NCBI RefSeq assembly: GCF_029338255.1
Contig: NZ_CP119787.1
Coordinates: 434,001-498,000 of the forward strand
From: Haloarcula halobia
Lineage (GTDB): Archaea; Halobacteriota; Halobacteria; Halobacteriales; Haloarculaceae
Reading direction: 5' to 3'
Length of the DNA: 64,000 nucleotides
Under the pieces are notes generated by a model that saw nothing but the letters and a program-made list of their open reading frames with translations, was not told the DNA's origin and did not search any database. Made by a program: the position numbers and the translations under genes. Below, one piece after another: positions 33,634 through 41,866 of this stretch. Position 1 is the first letter of the stretch; every line of letters begins with the position of its first letter.

Positions 33634-35345
33634 CACTTGACGTACTCGAACAGTTCGTCCACGGTGAGCACTGTCTCGGAGAGGCCGAGCTCCGACGCCA
33701 GGCGCGTGACGAAGGGTACTTTCACGTCTGTCCGTGCGAGCTGTTCCTCCTGACCGAAGACCGTTCGGACCGGCCCATCGAGCAGCAGGTCTCCCTGATT
33801 CAGGGCGAGAATCCGGTCGCCGTGGTCCCGGGCGAACTCGACGTCGTGGGTGATGACGACGACGAGCTTCCCCTCGTCGACCAGCATCTCGACCACGTCT
33901 CCGAGGAGGTCGATGCCGAGCACGTCCTGACTCCCGGTCGGTTCGTCGAGGGCGACGATTGGCGTGTCCATCGCGAGGACGGACGCGACGGCGATGTGCT
34001 TGCGCCGTGCGAGCCCGACGTCGTAGGGGTTCTTCTTCCGGATGTCGGTCAGGTCCATCTTCTGGATCGCGTCGTCGACCAGTTCGTCGATCCGGTCGCT
34101 GTCGTAGCCGAGGTTCTTCGGCCCGTATCTGACCTCCGCCTCGATGGAGTTGTGAAACAGCTGGTTGTTCGGGTTCTGGAAGGCGAGGGCCACCTCGCCG
34201 GCGAGTTCAGAGATGTTGTGGTCGGCAGTGTCCAACCCGTTGACCGTCGTCTTCCCCTCGCTCGGTTCGAGGAGCCCGTTGAGATGCTTCAGGAACGTCG
34301 ACTTCCCGGCGCCGTTCTGCCCGATGACGCAGACACACCCCGCGTCGAGGTCCAGGTCTATGCCACGAAGCGCGTGCACCTCCTCGTCGTAGTAGAAGTG
34401 CACGTCGTCGAACTGGATTCCTGCAGACCCCATATCGACGCTCGTCCCGGCGCCATCGGATTGCAGGTCGGGCGCCAGAGGCGGCTGTCCGTCGTCGATG
34501 TGGGGCGACAGCTCGGCGACGACTTCTTCGAGCGTCAGGGGCAGCGGCTCGTCGTTCGGAACCTTCCCGAGTTCCCGGAGTCGTTCCCCGATAACCGCGG
34601 TCGCCGGCACCTCGAATCCCCACTCGCTCTCGGCGTTCCGGAACACGGTGCGTGGCTCGTCGTTCTCGGCGATCTGTCCCTCCTCGACCACGAGGAGGCG
34701 GTCGAGGTGGGGCGCGAGGTGTGCCAGGTCGTGGCTGATCGTGACGACTGTGTACCCCTCTGCAGCGAGGTCCGCGATCACCTGCATCACCTCTTCGGTC
34801 CCGTGGGGGTCGAGCTGGGATGTCGGTTCGTCAAGCACCAGCACGTCCGGTTCCATGGCGAGCATCGACGCGAGCGCGAGGCGCTGTGACTGCCCTCCGG
34901 ACAGCTGCTGGGGGTTCCGGTCGTAGAGATGGGAGATTCCAGTGAGCTCGAGTTTCTCCTTCGAGATTTCGATGAGCTCCTCCCGGGGAACGCCCATGTT
35001 CTCCAGTCCGAACGCGACCTCTTCGAAGACGGTCGTGCTCGCACCGGTAAGCTGGTCGAACGGGTTCTCGAACAGGAGCCCGACGGTGTCGGACATGTCC
35101 GCGATACTGGTCTCGGTCACGTCCTGGTCACCGACGACGGCGCTCCCCTCCAGCGTCCCCTCGAAGTAGTTCGGGATGTAGCTGGCCAACAGGCGACCCA
35201 GTGTCGACTTGCCGGCGTCACTCGGCCCGGTGACGCCGACGAACGCTCCTTCCTCGATGGACAGCGAGACGCCGTCCAGCGCGAACTCGTCGTCCGGCTG
35301 CACACGGTAGTTGAACCGGACGTCGGAGAGTTCGATCAGAGCCAT
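33633..35345 (-). CDS. ECF transporter ATPase, fused A-A' (CbiO-like)
   Basis: Energy-coupling ATPase of 570 residues, two ABC domains in one chain. The first has Walker A GPSDAGKST (Asp instead of the usual Gly), signature LSGGQSQR and Walker B VLVLDEPTSQLDP. The second has GQNGAGKST and VALDEPTGSQD; its signature is degenerate (DVGLARRKH), as is common in the second half of such fusions. It overlaps the next gene, the T component, by ten bases, so the two are one operon. Confidence 0.92.
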   Translation of the reverse strand: MALIELSDVRFNYRVQPDDEFALDGVSLSIEEGAFVGVTGPSDAGKSTLGRLLASYIPNYFEGTLEGSAVVGDQDVTETSIADMSDTVGLLFENPFDQLTGASTTVFEEVAFGLENMGVPREELIEISKEKLELTGISHLYDRNPQQLSGGQSQRLALASMLAMEPDVLVLDEPTSQLDPHGTEEVMQVIADLAAEGYTVVTISHDLAHLAPHLDRLLVVEEGQIAENDEPRTVFRNAESEWGFEVPATAVIGERLRELGKVPNDEPLPLTLEEVVAELSPHIDDGQPPLAPDLQSDGAGTSVDMGSAGIQFDDVHFYYDEEVHALRGIDLDLDAGCVCVIGQNGAGKSTFLKHLNGLLEPSEGKTTVNGLDTADHNISELAGEVALAFQNPNNQLFHNSIEAEVRYGPKNLGYDSDRIDELVDDAIQKMDLTDIRKKNPYDVGLARRKHIAVASVLAMDTPIVALDEPTGSQDVLGIDLLGDVVEMLVDEGKLVVVITHDVEFARDHGDRILALNQGDLLLDGPVRTVFGQEEQLARTDVKVPFVTRLASELGLSETVLTVDELFEYVK

Positions 35346-36184
35346 TGGACCACCCACCAGCCGACGGCAGCGACGACGGCGCCGCCACCGAGCCACCGGA
35401 GTACTCTGTCGACGGGCCTGTCGGGCACCTCGAAGAGATACGTTCGCGCGTTCGTCCGGGTGAACCCGCGTGAGTCGAGCGCGAGCGAACGCGTCTCGGT
35501 CGTTATCAGCATCCCGATGAGCAGCGGCGTCAGCAGATCGACGAACGCCCGGATACGTCGTCTGAAGCTGCCTTTCACGTTCAGTCCCCGCGCTTGCTGG
35601 GCGTCGATGATGTCGTACGCCTGCTCTCGCATGTCCGGGATGAACTGCAGGGCGGCCATGAACACGTAGGCGAGCTTGGGCGACAGTCCCTTCTGGATCA
35701 TCGCAATCGCGAGTTTCTTCGGGTGGGTCGTCATCACGGTGGCCAGCACACAGACCATCAGTACCAACAGGGGCGTAAGGATGGTGAGCGCGAACCTGAT
35801 CCCCTCTTCCCAGACGATTATGGTCTCGACGACGGGGAGGTTCTCGAACACCCACAACCGGGTCTCGTTGGCCGGATTGAACAGTCCGTGGAAGAACAGC
35901 AGCGAGAACGCGAGCGGTAGCGCGAGTCCACCGAGGATGCGCGCGACTCGACCGAAGATTCCGGCGAGGACCGTCGCCACGATGGCGCCGACGAAGAATA
36001 TCGACGGCACTCTGAACGAGGGCGCGAGCAGGGCGACCGTCACCATGCTGGCCGTTACTACTAGTTTCGTCACCGGATTCATACGGTGCAGGAAGCTGTT
36101 TCCCGGCTGGAAGTCGAAGAGCCCGCTGGTTCCAGGGGTCGCGTCCGCGAGGGCGTCGATGTCCATTTCAACGTCTGAAGTCAT
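35336..36184 (-). CDS. ECF transporter transmembrane component T (CbiQ-like)
   Basis: A 282-residue integral membrane protein of the EcfT family. An N-terminal FQPGNSFLHRMNPVTKL segment is followed by five or so helices and the coupling-helix motifs QQARGLNVKGS and LDSRGFTRTNAR that contact the two ATPase domains. It would join the A-A' ATPase and the S component. ATG 36184. Substrate is set by the S subunit, not by this gene. Confidence 0.92.
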   Translation of the reverse strand: MTSDVEMDIDALADATPGTSGLFDFQPGNSFLHRMNPVTKLVVTASMVTVALLAPSFRVPSIFFVGAIVATVLAGIFGRVARILGGLALPLAFSLLFFHGLFNPANETRLWVFENLPVVETIIVWEEGIRFALTILTPLLVLMVCVLATVMTTHPKKLAIAMIQKGLSPKLAYVFMAALQFIPDMREQAYDIIDAQQARGLNVKGSFRRRIRAFVDLLTPLLIGMLITTETRSLALDSRGFTRTNARTYLFEVPDRPVDRVLRWLGGGAVVAAVGWWVVQWL

Positions 36185-36272
36185 TCTCTCTTGTTCTCAA
36201 TAAGCGCCGATGGGACGGCAGATAATGATTGTTGGGGGAAGTGACAGCCGGTTGTCTAACCCGACTTCGTGA

Positions 36273-36899
36273 CTACTCGTTCAGCACTTGTTGCCCGAAA
36301 GACGGGAGGTAGCGTTCGGGGATCTGCCGCGCGACCCCGTACGCCACGCCCAGACTGATCAACTTGTCCGTGATGTCGATGGTGAACTGGGTTGCGAACA
36401 CCGCTTCGACGATGCTCGACCCGGTGGCCATCAGCGCCCCGACGGCGGCGTCTTGCCCGGCACCACTGAACCCACCGAGGACGATGACCTGGATCGGCGT
36501 CGCGGTCAGCGTGGACACGATAGCGAGGATCACGCCCGCCAGGAACAGGCGCGCGTAGTCTCTCGTGTCAGAGACGTCCATGAACCAGCCACTCGTCGCC
36601 ATCCATCCAGCGACCAGTGCGATTGCTATCTGGACGACCGCGAAGAACGCCGTGCTCGGCGACGTCGTGACACCCAGTATGAGGTTCGTCGAAGCGCCGG
36701 CGACGACCGCCACCCACGGCCCGGCGATGATCGCCAGGAGGATCGTCCCGATGACGTCGAGGAACAGCGGGAGACGCAGTACGCGGGTGAACGTCCCACC
36801 GATGACGTTGAGCCCGATCGCGACCGGAATCAGCACGAACGCCCGGGTCGAGAAGTCGAGCGCGACGCCGCGCCAGAACGAGACACCGGTCTCTGCCAT
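36273..36899 (-). CDS. ECF transporter substrate-binding component S
   Basis: A 208-residue protein with about six membrane helices. The first helices carry NVIGGTFTRVLRLPLFLDVIG, then GPWVAVVAGASTNLILG, typical of ECF S components. A small substrate would be bound directly in the membrane. The substrate cannot be read off the sequence; the neighbouring catabolic genes suggest a small organic compound rather than a vitamin (inference). The 88-bp gap to the T gene is AT-rich. Confidence 0.82.
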   Translation of the reverse strand: MAETGVSFWRGVALDFSTRAFVLIPVAIGLNVIGGTFTRVLRLPLFLDVIGTILLAIIAGPWVAVVAGASTNLILGVTTSPSTAFFAVVQIAIALVAGWMATSGWFMDVSDTRDYARLFLAGVILAIVSTLTATPIQVIVLGGFSGAGQDAAVGALMATGSSIVEAVFATQFTIDITDKLISLGVAYGVARQIPERYLPSFGQQVLNE

Positions 36900-37172
36900 T
36901 ATTCGTCTCCTCCTGTTCGGACTGAACTGTTCGCCTGCTGCTCTCTTTGTGCTAGACTGTCGTGTGTCATCTTACCACAAACGTGGCCACAGAGACAACT
37001 ATATTAAATCTGTCGGAAGAATACTCATTTAACCATCATTTCTCCCGGTGAATTATACCCTTCTTGTCGTGAGTCCCCGGGGAATCAGTCGACGTCTTCC
37101 GGAGTGTTCGACGGTAGCCCCGTCGTCCGGTGCCGATAGACTAAAGACGGTGCTGTGAGACGTCCACGACGA
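36900..37172. promoter_or_regulatory. Divergent promoter region, ECF S gene / GGT gene
   Basis: A 273-bp AT-rich gap between the minus-strand transporter operon and the plus-strand GGT gene. It has TATATTAAATC near 37000 and GAATTATACCC near 37050, which fit TATA boxes on either strand. The short palindrome CCCCGGGG occurs near 37080. No copy of the GTTCTA-N5-TAGAAC element was found. Confidence 0.45.
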
Positions 37173-38795
37173 ATGACTGGGACAGGAGATATCGACATCT
37201 ACGGCTCGCGCCGCTCGACGGTGTACGCACGCGAGGGAGTCGTCGCGACGAGCCAACCGCTCGCTGCGGAGGCGGGCGTGCAGGCACTCCGCGACGGGGG
37301 CAACGCCTTCGACGCCGCCGTCACCACCGCGGCGGTGTTGAACGTCGTCGAACCCTTCAGCACGGGCATCGGCGGTGATGTGTTCGCGCTCTACCGGACC
37401 GCCGACGACGAGGTCGGGGCGCTCCGGGCCATCGGCGGGGGTCCAACAGACGCCTCCCTCGACGCGCTCCGCGAGGCCGTCGAGGCCGACGACACGGAAG
37501 GTACACCGGAACTACCGGAGCGCGGACCCCTCACTGTCACGCCGCCGGGCGCGGCGCGTGGCTGGGAGCGGACTGTCGAAGACCTGGGGGTGCGGAGTTT
37601 CGCAACCGCGCTCGAACCAGCCATCCGATACGCCCGAGAGGGGTTCCCAGTCACGGAGGTCATCGCGAACCAGTGGGCCGACTGGAGTGATGCGCTCCGG
37701 AACGACCACGCGACGGAGACGTTCCTGCCGGGCGGCGAGGCCCCCGACCCCGGCGATGTGGTCCGGTTCCCGGCACTGGCCGACACGTTCGAACAGGTCG
37801 TGGACGGCGGTGCAGACGCCCTCTACGAGGGCCCCATCGGCGAGCGAATCGTCGAGACAGTCCGCTCCCGCGGCGGGTTCCTCTCGACCGACGACCTCGC
37901 GGCCGTCGAGGCCGAGTACGTCGACCCAGTTTCGACGACGTACGGGGACGCCGAGGTATACGAGCTTCCGGCACCGAACCAGGGCCCAATCGCTCTGGAG
38001 GCGCTGAACGTCGCGAACGAGGTCGATGCGGGGTCCTTCCCGGACGGGTCCGTCGAGGGCACGCACCGCTACGTCGAGGCGTTCAAGCGCGCGTTCCACG
38101 ACGGCCATCAGTACGTCACGGACCCGCGTTACGAGTCGCTCCCACCGCTGACCCAGAGAGAGTGGGCGGCCGAACGCGCCGCGACTATCACGGACGTGGC
38201 GTCGGACGACGTGTCCCCGCGAGTGCCCGGTAACGACCGCGCCGAGGACGCCGACACGGTCTTGCTCACCGTCGCCGACGACGAGGGCAACGTCGTCTCG
38301 TTCATCAACTCTATCTTCACCGCCTTCGGCAGCGGCCTCGCCGCGGCGGGGACGGGCGTCGTCCTGCAGAGCAGGGGGGCGTCGTTCTCTCTCGACCCGG
38401 ACCATCCCAACCAGTTCGAACCGGGGAAACTGCCGTTCCACACGCTCGTCCCGGCCGTGGCAAAGTTCGGCCCCGACGACTGGGCCGCCTTCGGTGTCAT
38501 GGGTGGTTACATGCAGCCACAGGGCCATCTGCAGGTGCTCGCAGCGCTCCTCGACCACGACGCGTCGTTACAGGATGCGCTCGACCGCCCGCGGTGGCGG
38601 TATCGGTCTGACGGCCGCCTCGCTGTCGAGGCCCGCCTCGACGACCGCCTGACGACCAAACTCGCTCGCCGGGGCCACGAACTCGCTGTCGAACCGCCGG
38701 ACGAGTTCGGCGGCGGCCAGATCGTTCGCAATCACAACGGCGTGCTCTCCGGCGCGACGGACCCCCGGAAAGACGGTACCGTCGCCGGATTCTGA
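37173..38795 (+). CDS. Gamma-glutamyltransferase-like Ntn hydrolase
   Basis: A 540-residue protein of the GGT/cephalosporin-acylase family, made as a precursor that cleaves itself. The new N-terminal nucleophile is Thr362 in DADTVLLTVADDEGN. Upstream are DGGNAFDAAVTTAAVLNVVEP and GIGGDVFALY; downstream FGSGLAAAGTG and GGYMQPQGH, the latter typical of a non-classical branch. No signal peptide is visible, so the enzyme is probably intracellular. It may cleave gamma-glutamyl or other amide bonds of an imported compound. Confidence 0.87.
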   Translation: MTGTGDIDIYGSRRSTVYAREGVVATSQPLAAEAGVQALRDGGNAFDAAVTTAAVLNVVEPFSTGIGGDVFALYRTADDEVGALRAIGGGPTDASLDALREAVEADDTEGTPELPERGPLTVTPPGAARGWERTVEDLGVRSFATALEPAIRYAREGFPVTEVIANQWADWSDALRNDHATETFLPGGEAPDPGDVVRFPALADTFEQVVDGGADALYEGPIGERIVETVRSRGGFLSTDDLAAVEAEYVDPVSTTYGDAEVYELPAPNQGPIALEALNVANEVDAGSFPDGSVEGTHRYVEAFKRAFHDGHQYVTDPRYESLPPLTQREWAAERAATITDVASDDVSPRVPGNDRAEDADTVLLTVADDEGNVVSFINSIFTAFGSGLAAAGTGVVLQSRGASFSLDPDHPNQFEPGKLPFHTLVPAVAKFGPDDWAAFGVMGGYMQPQGHLQVLAALLDHDASLQDALDRPRWRYRSDGRLAVEARLDDRLTTKLARRGHELAVEPPDEFGGGQIVRNHNGVLSGATDPRKDGTVAGF

Positions 38796-38823
38796 CCGGG
38801 ACGACGGCCAGTCGACTCCTGTG

Positions 38824-39585
38824 TCAGCCGACCCACGTGTGCTTCTCTGTCGTGAACGACCGCTCCCCGGTCCACCCGGAGTCGAACCGGCTCTCGATCC
38901 GATTGCGGAGTGACACCACTCCCTCCGCGACCCGCTGTTTCCGTTCTGCTTCCCGGTCGTCCGGGAGCAACACGCCGACGCTCCCGTAACACACGCCGTC
39001 CTCGGTGACGATCGGGACGGCCACACTCTCGGTGAGGTTCTCTCCAGCGAGCGGTCCGACGGTGTACCCGTCTGCGTCGAGATCCGTCTTGATCTGGTCG
39101 ACGTCGTACGTGCTCGGTTCACCGTCCTCGTCTCGCTCCGCGCCATCTACGGCGTGAATTACGAGACCGACGAGCGAATCGTAGAACGGGAGGCTACTCC
39201 CTACCTCCACCGCAACCTGTTCCGGAACGCGATGGGCCTCTACGATCGTACAGCTTCTGTTCGCCTGCTCGAAGAGTGCGATGCCGACGTCCAGATGTCC
39301 CGCGAACTCTCTGCAGACCTCGGTTGCATACCGGTAGAGCGGCGAGTTCGAACGCGCCTCGAACCCGACGTCCAACAGTTTCGGGCTGAGCTGGTATCGA
39401 CCGTCGATCTTTCGGACGTATCCCTCCTCTCGGAGGGTACTCAGATGGTTGTGGACGATGCCTTTGCTCATCTCCAGTTCGGACGCGAGTTCGGAAACCC
39501 CGGCCTGTCCCACGCCGCTCAGGTGTTCTACTAACGCAAACGTTCGGGCGCTCGTTTCCACCCGGCGATTCGCTTCGTAGTCCAT
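38824..39585 (-). CDS. IclR-family transcriptional regulator
   Basis: A 253-residue regulator. Residues 8-65 are the N-terminal winged helix (RTFALVEHLS, GVSELASELEMSKGIVHNHL); about 80-240 form the ligand-binding GAF-like IclR domain (VGSSLPFYDSLVG, ESVAVPIVTEDGVCYGSVGV). Ligands of such regulators are often small carboxylates. It is convergent with the GGT gene; a palindrome GTTCTACAGAATAGAAC lies upstream of its start. Likely local controller of the island. Confidence 0.9.
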   Translation of the reverse strand: MDYEANRRVETSARTFALVEHLSGVGQAGVSELASELEMSKGIVHNHLSTLREEGYVRKIDGRYQLSPKLLDVGFEARSNSPLYRYATEVCREFAGHLDVGIALFEQANRSCTIVEAHRVPEQVAVEVGSSLPFYDSLVGLVIHAVDGAERDEDGEPSTYDVDQIKTDLDADGYTVGPLAGENLTESVAVPIVTEDGVCYGSVGVLLPDDREAERKQRVAEGVVSLRNRIESRFDSGWTGERSFTTEKHTWVG

Positions 39586-39608
39586 ACCGCCACATCACTA
39601 TCCGCAGG

Positions 39609-39657
39609 TATAAATACTGGCCGTCGACTCGACCGAAAGCGTTCTACAGAATAGAAC
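39609..39657 (-). promoter_or_regulatory. IclR promoter with candidate operator palindrome
   Basis: TATA-like GTATAAATACT (about 39608-39618) lies near 30 bp upstream of the regulator. The perfect palindrome GTTCTA-N5-TAGAAC occupies 39641-39657. A related half-symmetric GTTTGC-N5-TAGAAC occurs at 39784-39800, sharing AGAATAGAAC. Together they look like autoregulatory sites for the IclR protein. Confidence 0.55.
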
Positions 39658-39815
39658 TTCGACCCGTGTCCGAACTCACAGCGACCGAGTCACTCGGATT
39701 TTGGCGATTTTTTATTATTGTTGATGATTGAAAAAACTGGAACTCTCTACGCAAGGTGTGTGAAGTTGTGACAAGGGCCGGACGTTTGCAAGAATAGAAC
39801 GACGACCGTCCTCCC

Positions 39816-40712
39816 TCAGATGAGGCCGGCTTCCTCGGATTTCGCGAGAATCTGTTTAGCGATGTGGTACATCTCGCGGTCGATGACGTTCCCGTCGATC
39901 GCAGCGAGCGTGTTCGACCCCGTCTGTTCGTATTCCCGGACGATTCGCTGTGCGCGCCGGGCCTTCTCGACGTCCGGCGTGAACACGTCGTTTGCCGTCT
40001 CGACCTGTTCGGGATTGATGACGACTTTGCCGTCGTACCCGAGCGCGCACTCGAACTGACACGTCTGAGAGAACTCCTCTGTGCTGTCCGGGTCCGTGTA
40101 CGGCCCACCGATGGCAATCAGTCCCGCACTCGCGGCGGCGTGTGAAATCTTCGACAGCGGGTAGTGCCAATAGTGGCCCGGATAGTTCTTCGATCCGTGT
40201 GTCGCGCCGATCGAAGCCGAGTAGTCCGCCGGGCCGAATACGAGTGCAGTGAGACGGTCGCTCGCGTGGGCGATGTCCGTCACGGCGTTCATCCCGTCTG
40301 CCGTCTCGATCTGTGCGTTGAGCCCTATCGACCCGATGTCGAGACCCGCCTTGGTCTCGACGCTCGTCAGGAGCGTCTCGACCGTCTGCACGTCGGCGAC
40401 GGTTCGGACTTTCGGAACGACGAGCGTGTCGATTTTCTCCCCGACGGCGGTCACGACGTCGATGACGTCGTCGTACCACCACCGTGTGTCTGTCCCGTTG
40501 ATTCTGTAACTGAGGACCAGGTCCTCCCAGTCCCGTTCTTGAACGGTCTTGATGAGTTCCCCACGGGCCGGTTCTTTCTCTCCGGGGGCGAGCGAATCTT
40601 CGAGATCGAGCACGATCTCGTCGGTATCGCTGCTCATCGCCTCGACGACGAGCTGTCGTTCGTTCCCGGGAATCCCCAGCTGTGAACGGCGCAGCGTCGT
40701 GTTAGTTAACAT
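39816..40712 (-). CDS. CitE-like / HpcH-HpaI family aldolase-lyase
   Basis: A 298-residue TIM-barrel protein of the citrate lyase beta / malyl-CoA lyase family. Metal- and CoA-binding residues appear in VLDLEDSLAPGEK, VPKVRTVADV, IETADGMNAV and GPADYSASIG. Haloarchaea also use such enzymes in acetate assimilation; here the island context suggests a catabolic lyase that splits a hydroxyacyl-CoA. It contains LTNTTLRRSQLGIPGNE at the N-terminus. ATG 40712 follows the TATA box ATTTATACG. Confidence 0.87.
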   Translation of the reverse strand: MLTNTTLRRSQLGIPGNERQLVVEAMSSDTDEIVLDLEDSLAPGEKEPARGELIKTVQERDWEDLVLSYRINGTDTRWWYDDVIDVVTAVGEKIDTLVVPKVRTVADVQTVETLLTSVETKAGLDIGSIGLNAQIETADGMNAVTDIAHASDRLTALVFGPADYSASIGATHGSKNYPGHYWHYPLSKISHAAASAGLIAIGGPYTDPDSTEEFSQTCQFECALGYDGKVVINPEQVETANDVFTPDVEKARRAQRIVREYEQTGSNTLAAIDGNVIDREMYHIAKQILAKSEEAGLI

Positions 40713-41866
40713 AGTCCAACAACACCTGCGGGTCGTATAAATATGGCGGCAAACGCCTCCGACCGGGGAACGTCTCGATGGGTAGACAGGTTCCGGCAGG
40801 CACGCGACTGTTCGAACGCGGCTGACCCGACGAGTCGCCCCGTAGACCGCCGTGTTTCACCATCCCTGGACGCGAGGAATAGACCATCCCGCGACGGACG
40901 ACTCGCCGGCCGCGTGGATCCTCGTACCGACGGACGGCCGACGCTGTCCCAGCAGGACCGGCGGACTGGTACAGGGAGCGCCCCGGTGTAACGAATGTAC
41001 GCACGTTATGGGATGGTTCTGATACCGGGAGCGGCATCTCCGGTACACTGCCGTGAGTCTCGCTGTCGTGTTCTCTGCGTCGTGTGGAGCGACACCGGTC
41101 TTGGGCCGCTCAGATTCCATCGGTGATATTCCTCATCCGACAGACAATTCGATAGGAGCTATCTGCGAGTTAATCCACCGGATGGATACCGAAAATCGAA
41201 TTCTGATTTTCAATATCTTCAAAAAGGCTCGAAATTCTCCTCTCTCATCTATAAAAATCATGGATTAACTATACCTTGCAATATTTAGATTTCGAAACAG
41301 ACTTACCATATCTGTATGGGTGAAATACCTTCGAATATGGTGGCGAACACCACACGCTTCCCCGACCGCCGGTCGATCCTCACTGCCGACCCGACCTCTC
41401 GTCTCCCACTCTGAGGGGGGCCGTGTCTGCTTCGAACGACGTACCAGCCCGGTTTTCCCGCCCTTCCGGGTCCCCAGTTTGGCGGCCGGTTCGGTCCGGT
41501 GTTTCGACGAGCGCGGTGTCGTCCGCGCTACCCGCCTGGACCACGGCGACGACCATCCTGTCCGTGGTCCGGGCTTCCAACCCGACGGCCGTGTCAGTCG
41601 CGCATCCTGGCTTGACGACGTCGGCGACCTCGTCGAGTCTGTCGTCGACCCCGAGCGAGACCGCGCACGTCGAACACTCCGGGTCGTCGAAGTGCCAGTC
41701 GGTTATCGTACCACTGTGTGGTTCGCCGTCACGGTAGTGTCCGCTGATGGGTCACGGTAGTGTCCGCCGATGGAGGAGACCCACGCACATGCTCGCGCGG
41801 AACGACAGAAAATGTGCCGCGACGTATCGAGGCGACGGTACTTGCAGGAGCCATTCCTCTGCAGGT
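40713..41866. other. Large gap with no clear gene, right margin of island
   Basis: About 1150 bp between the CitE gene and the M50 protease. 40740-41100 is GC-rich with no convincing frame. 41120-41340 is distinctly AT-rich. 41380-41773 holds a possible decayed minus-strand frame and a 23-bp tandem repeat (described separately). The M50 stop is at 41867. Confidence 0.5.
41380..41773 (-). pseudogene. Possible decayed minus-strand gene and 23-bp tandem repeat
   Basis: A minus-strand frame open from 41751 to a stop at 41380 has a plausible Cys-containing segment (DWHFDDPECSTCAVSLG) but no suitable start. Just upstream lie two copies of a 23-bp unit, GTCACGGTAGTGTCCGCYGATGG (41728-41750 and 41751-41773), whose length would shift the frame. 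One reading is that the duplication inactivated a small gene; the other is that this is only an open frame by chance. Confidence 0.35.

Larger units (their letters stand above)
31031..41866. other. Putative genomic island between M50 3'-end repeats
   Basis: About 10.8 kb lying between a partial duplicate and the intact 3' end of the M50 protease gene, both in the same orientation. Both margins are AT-rich. Gene content is coherent: transporter genes, a degradative enzyme set and an IclR regulator. No integrase or transposase is seen, so the mechanism of gain is unclear; homologous recombination between the repeats could remove it. Confidence 0.6.

Noticed and set aside
29721-41866. tRNA-His 3' end as an integrase attachment site for the whole region
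   Set aside because: No second copy of the tRNA 3' end and no integrase gene was found; the M50 tail repeat explains the right boundary better.
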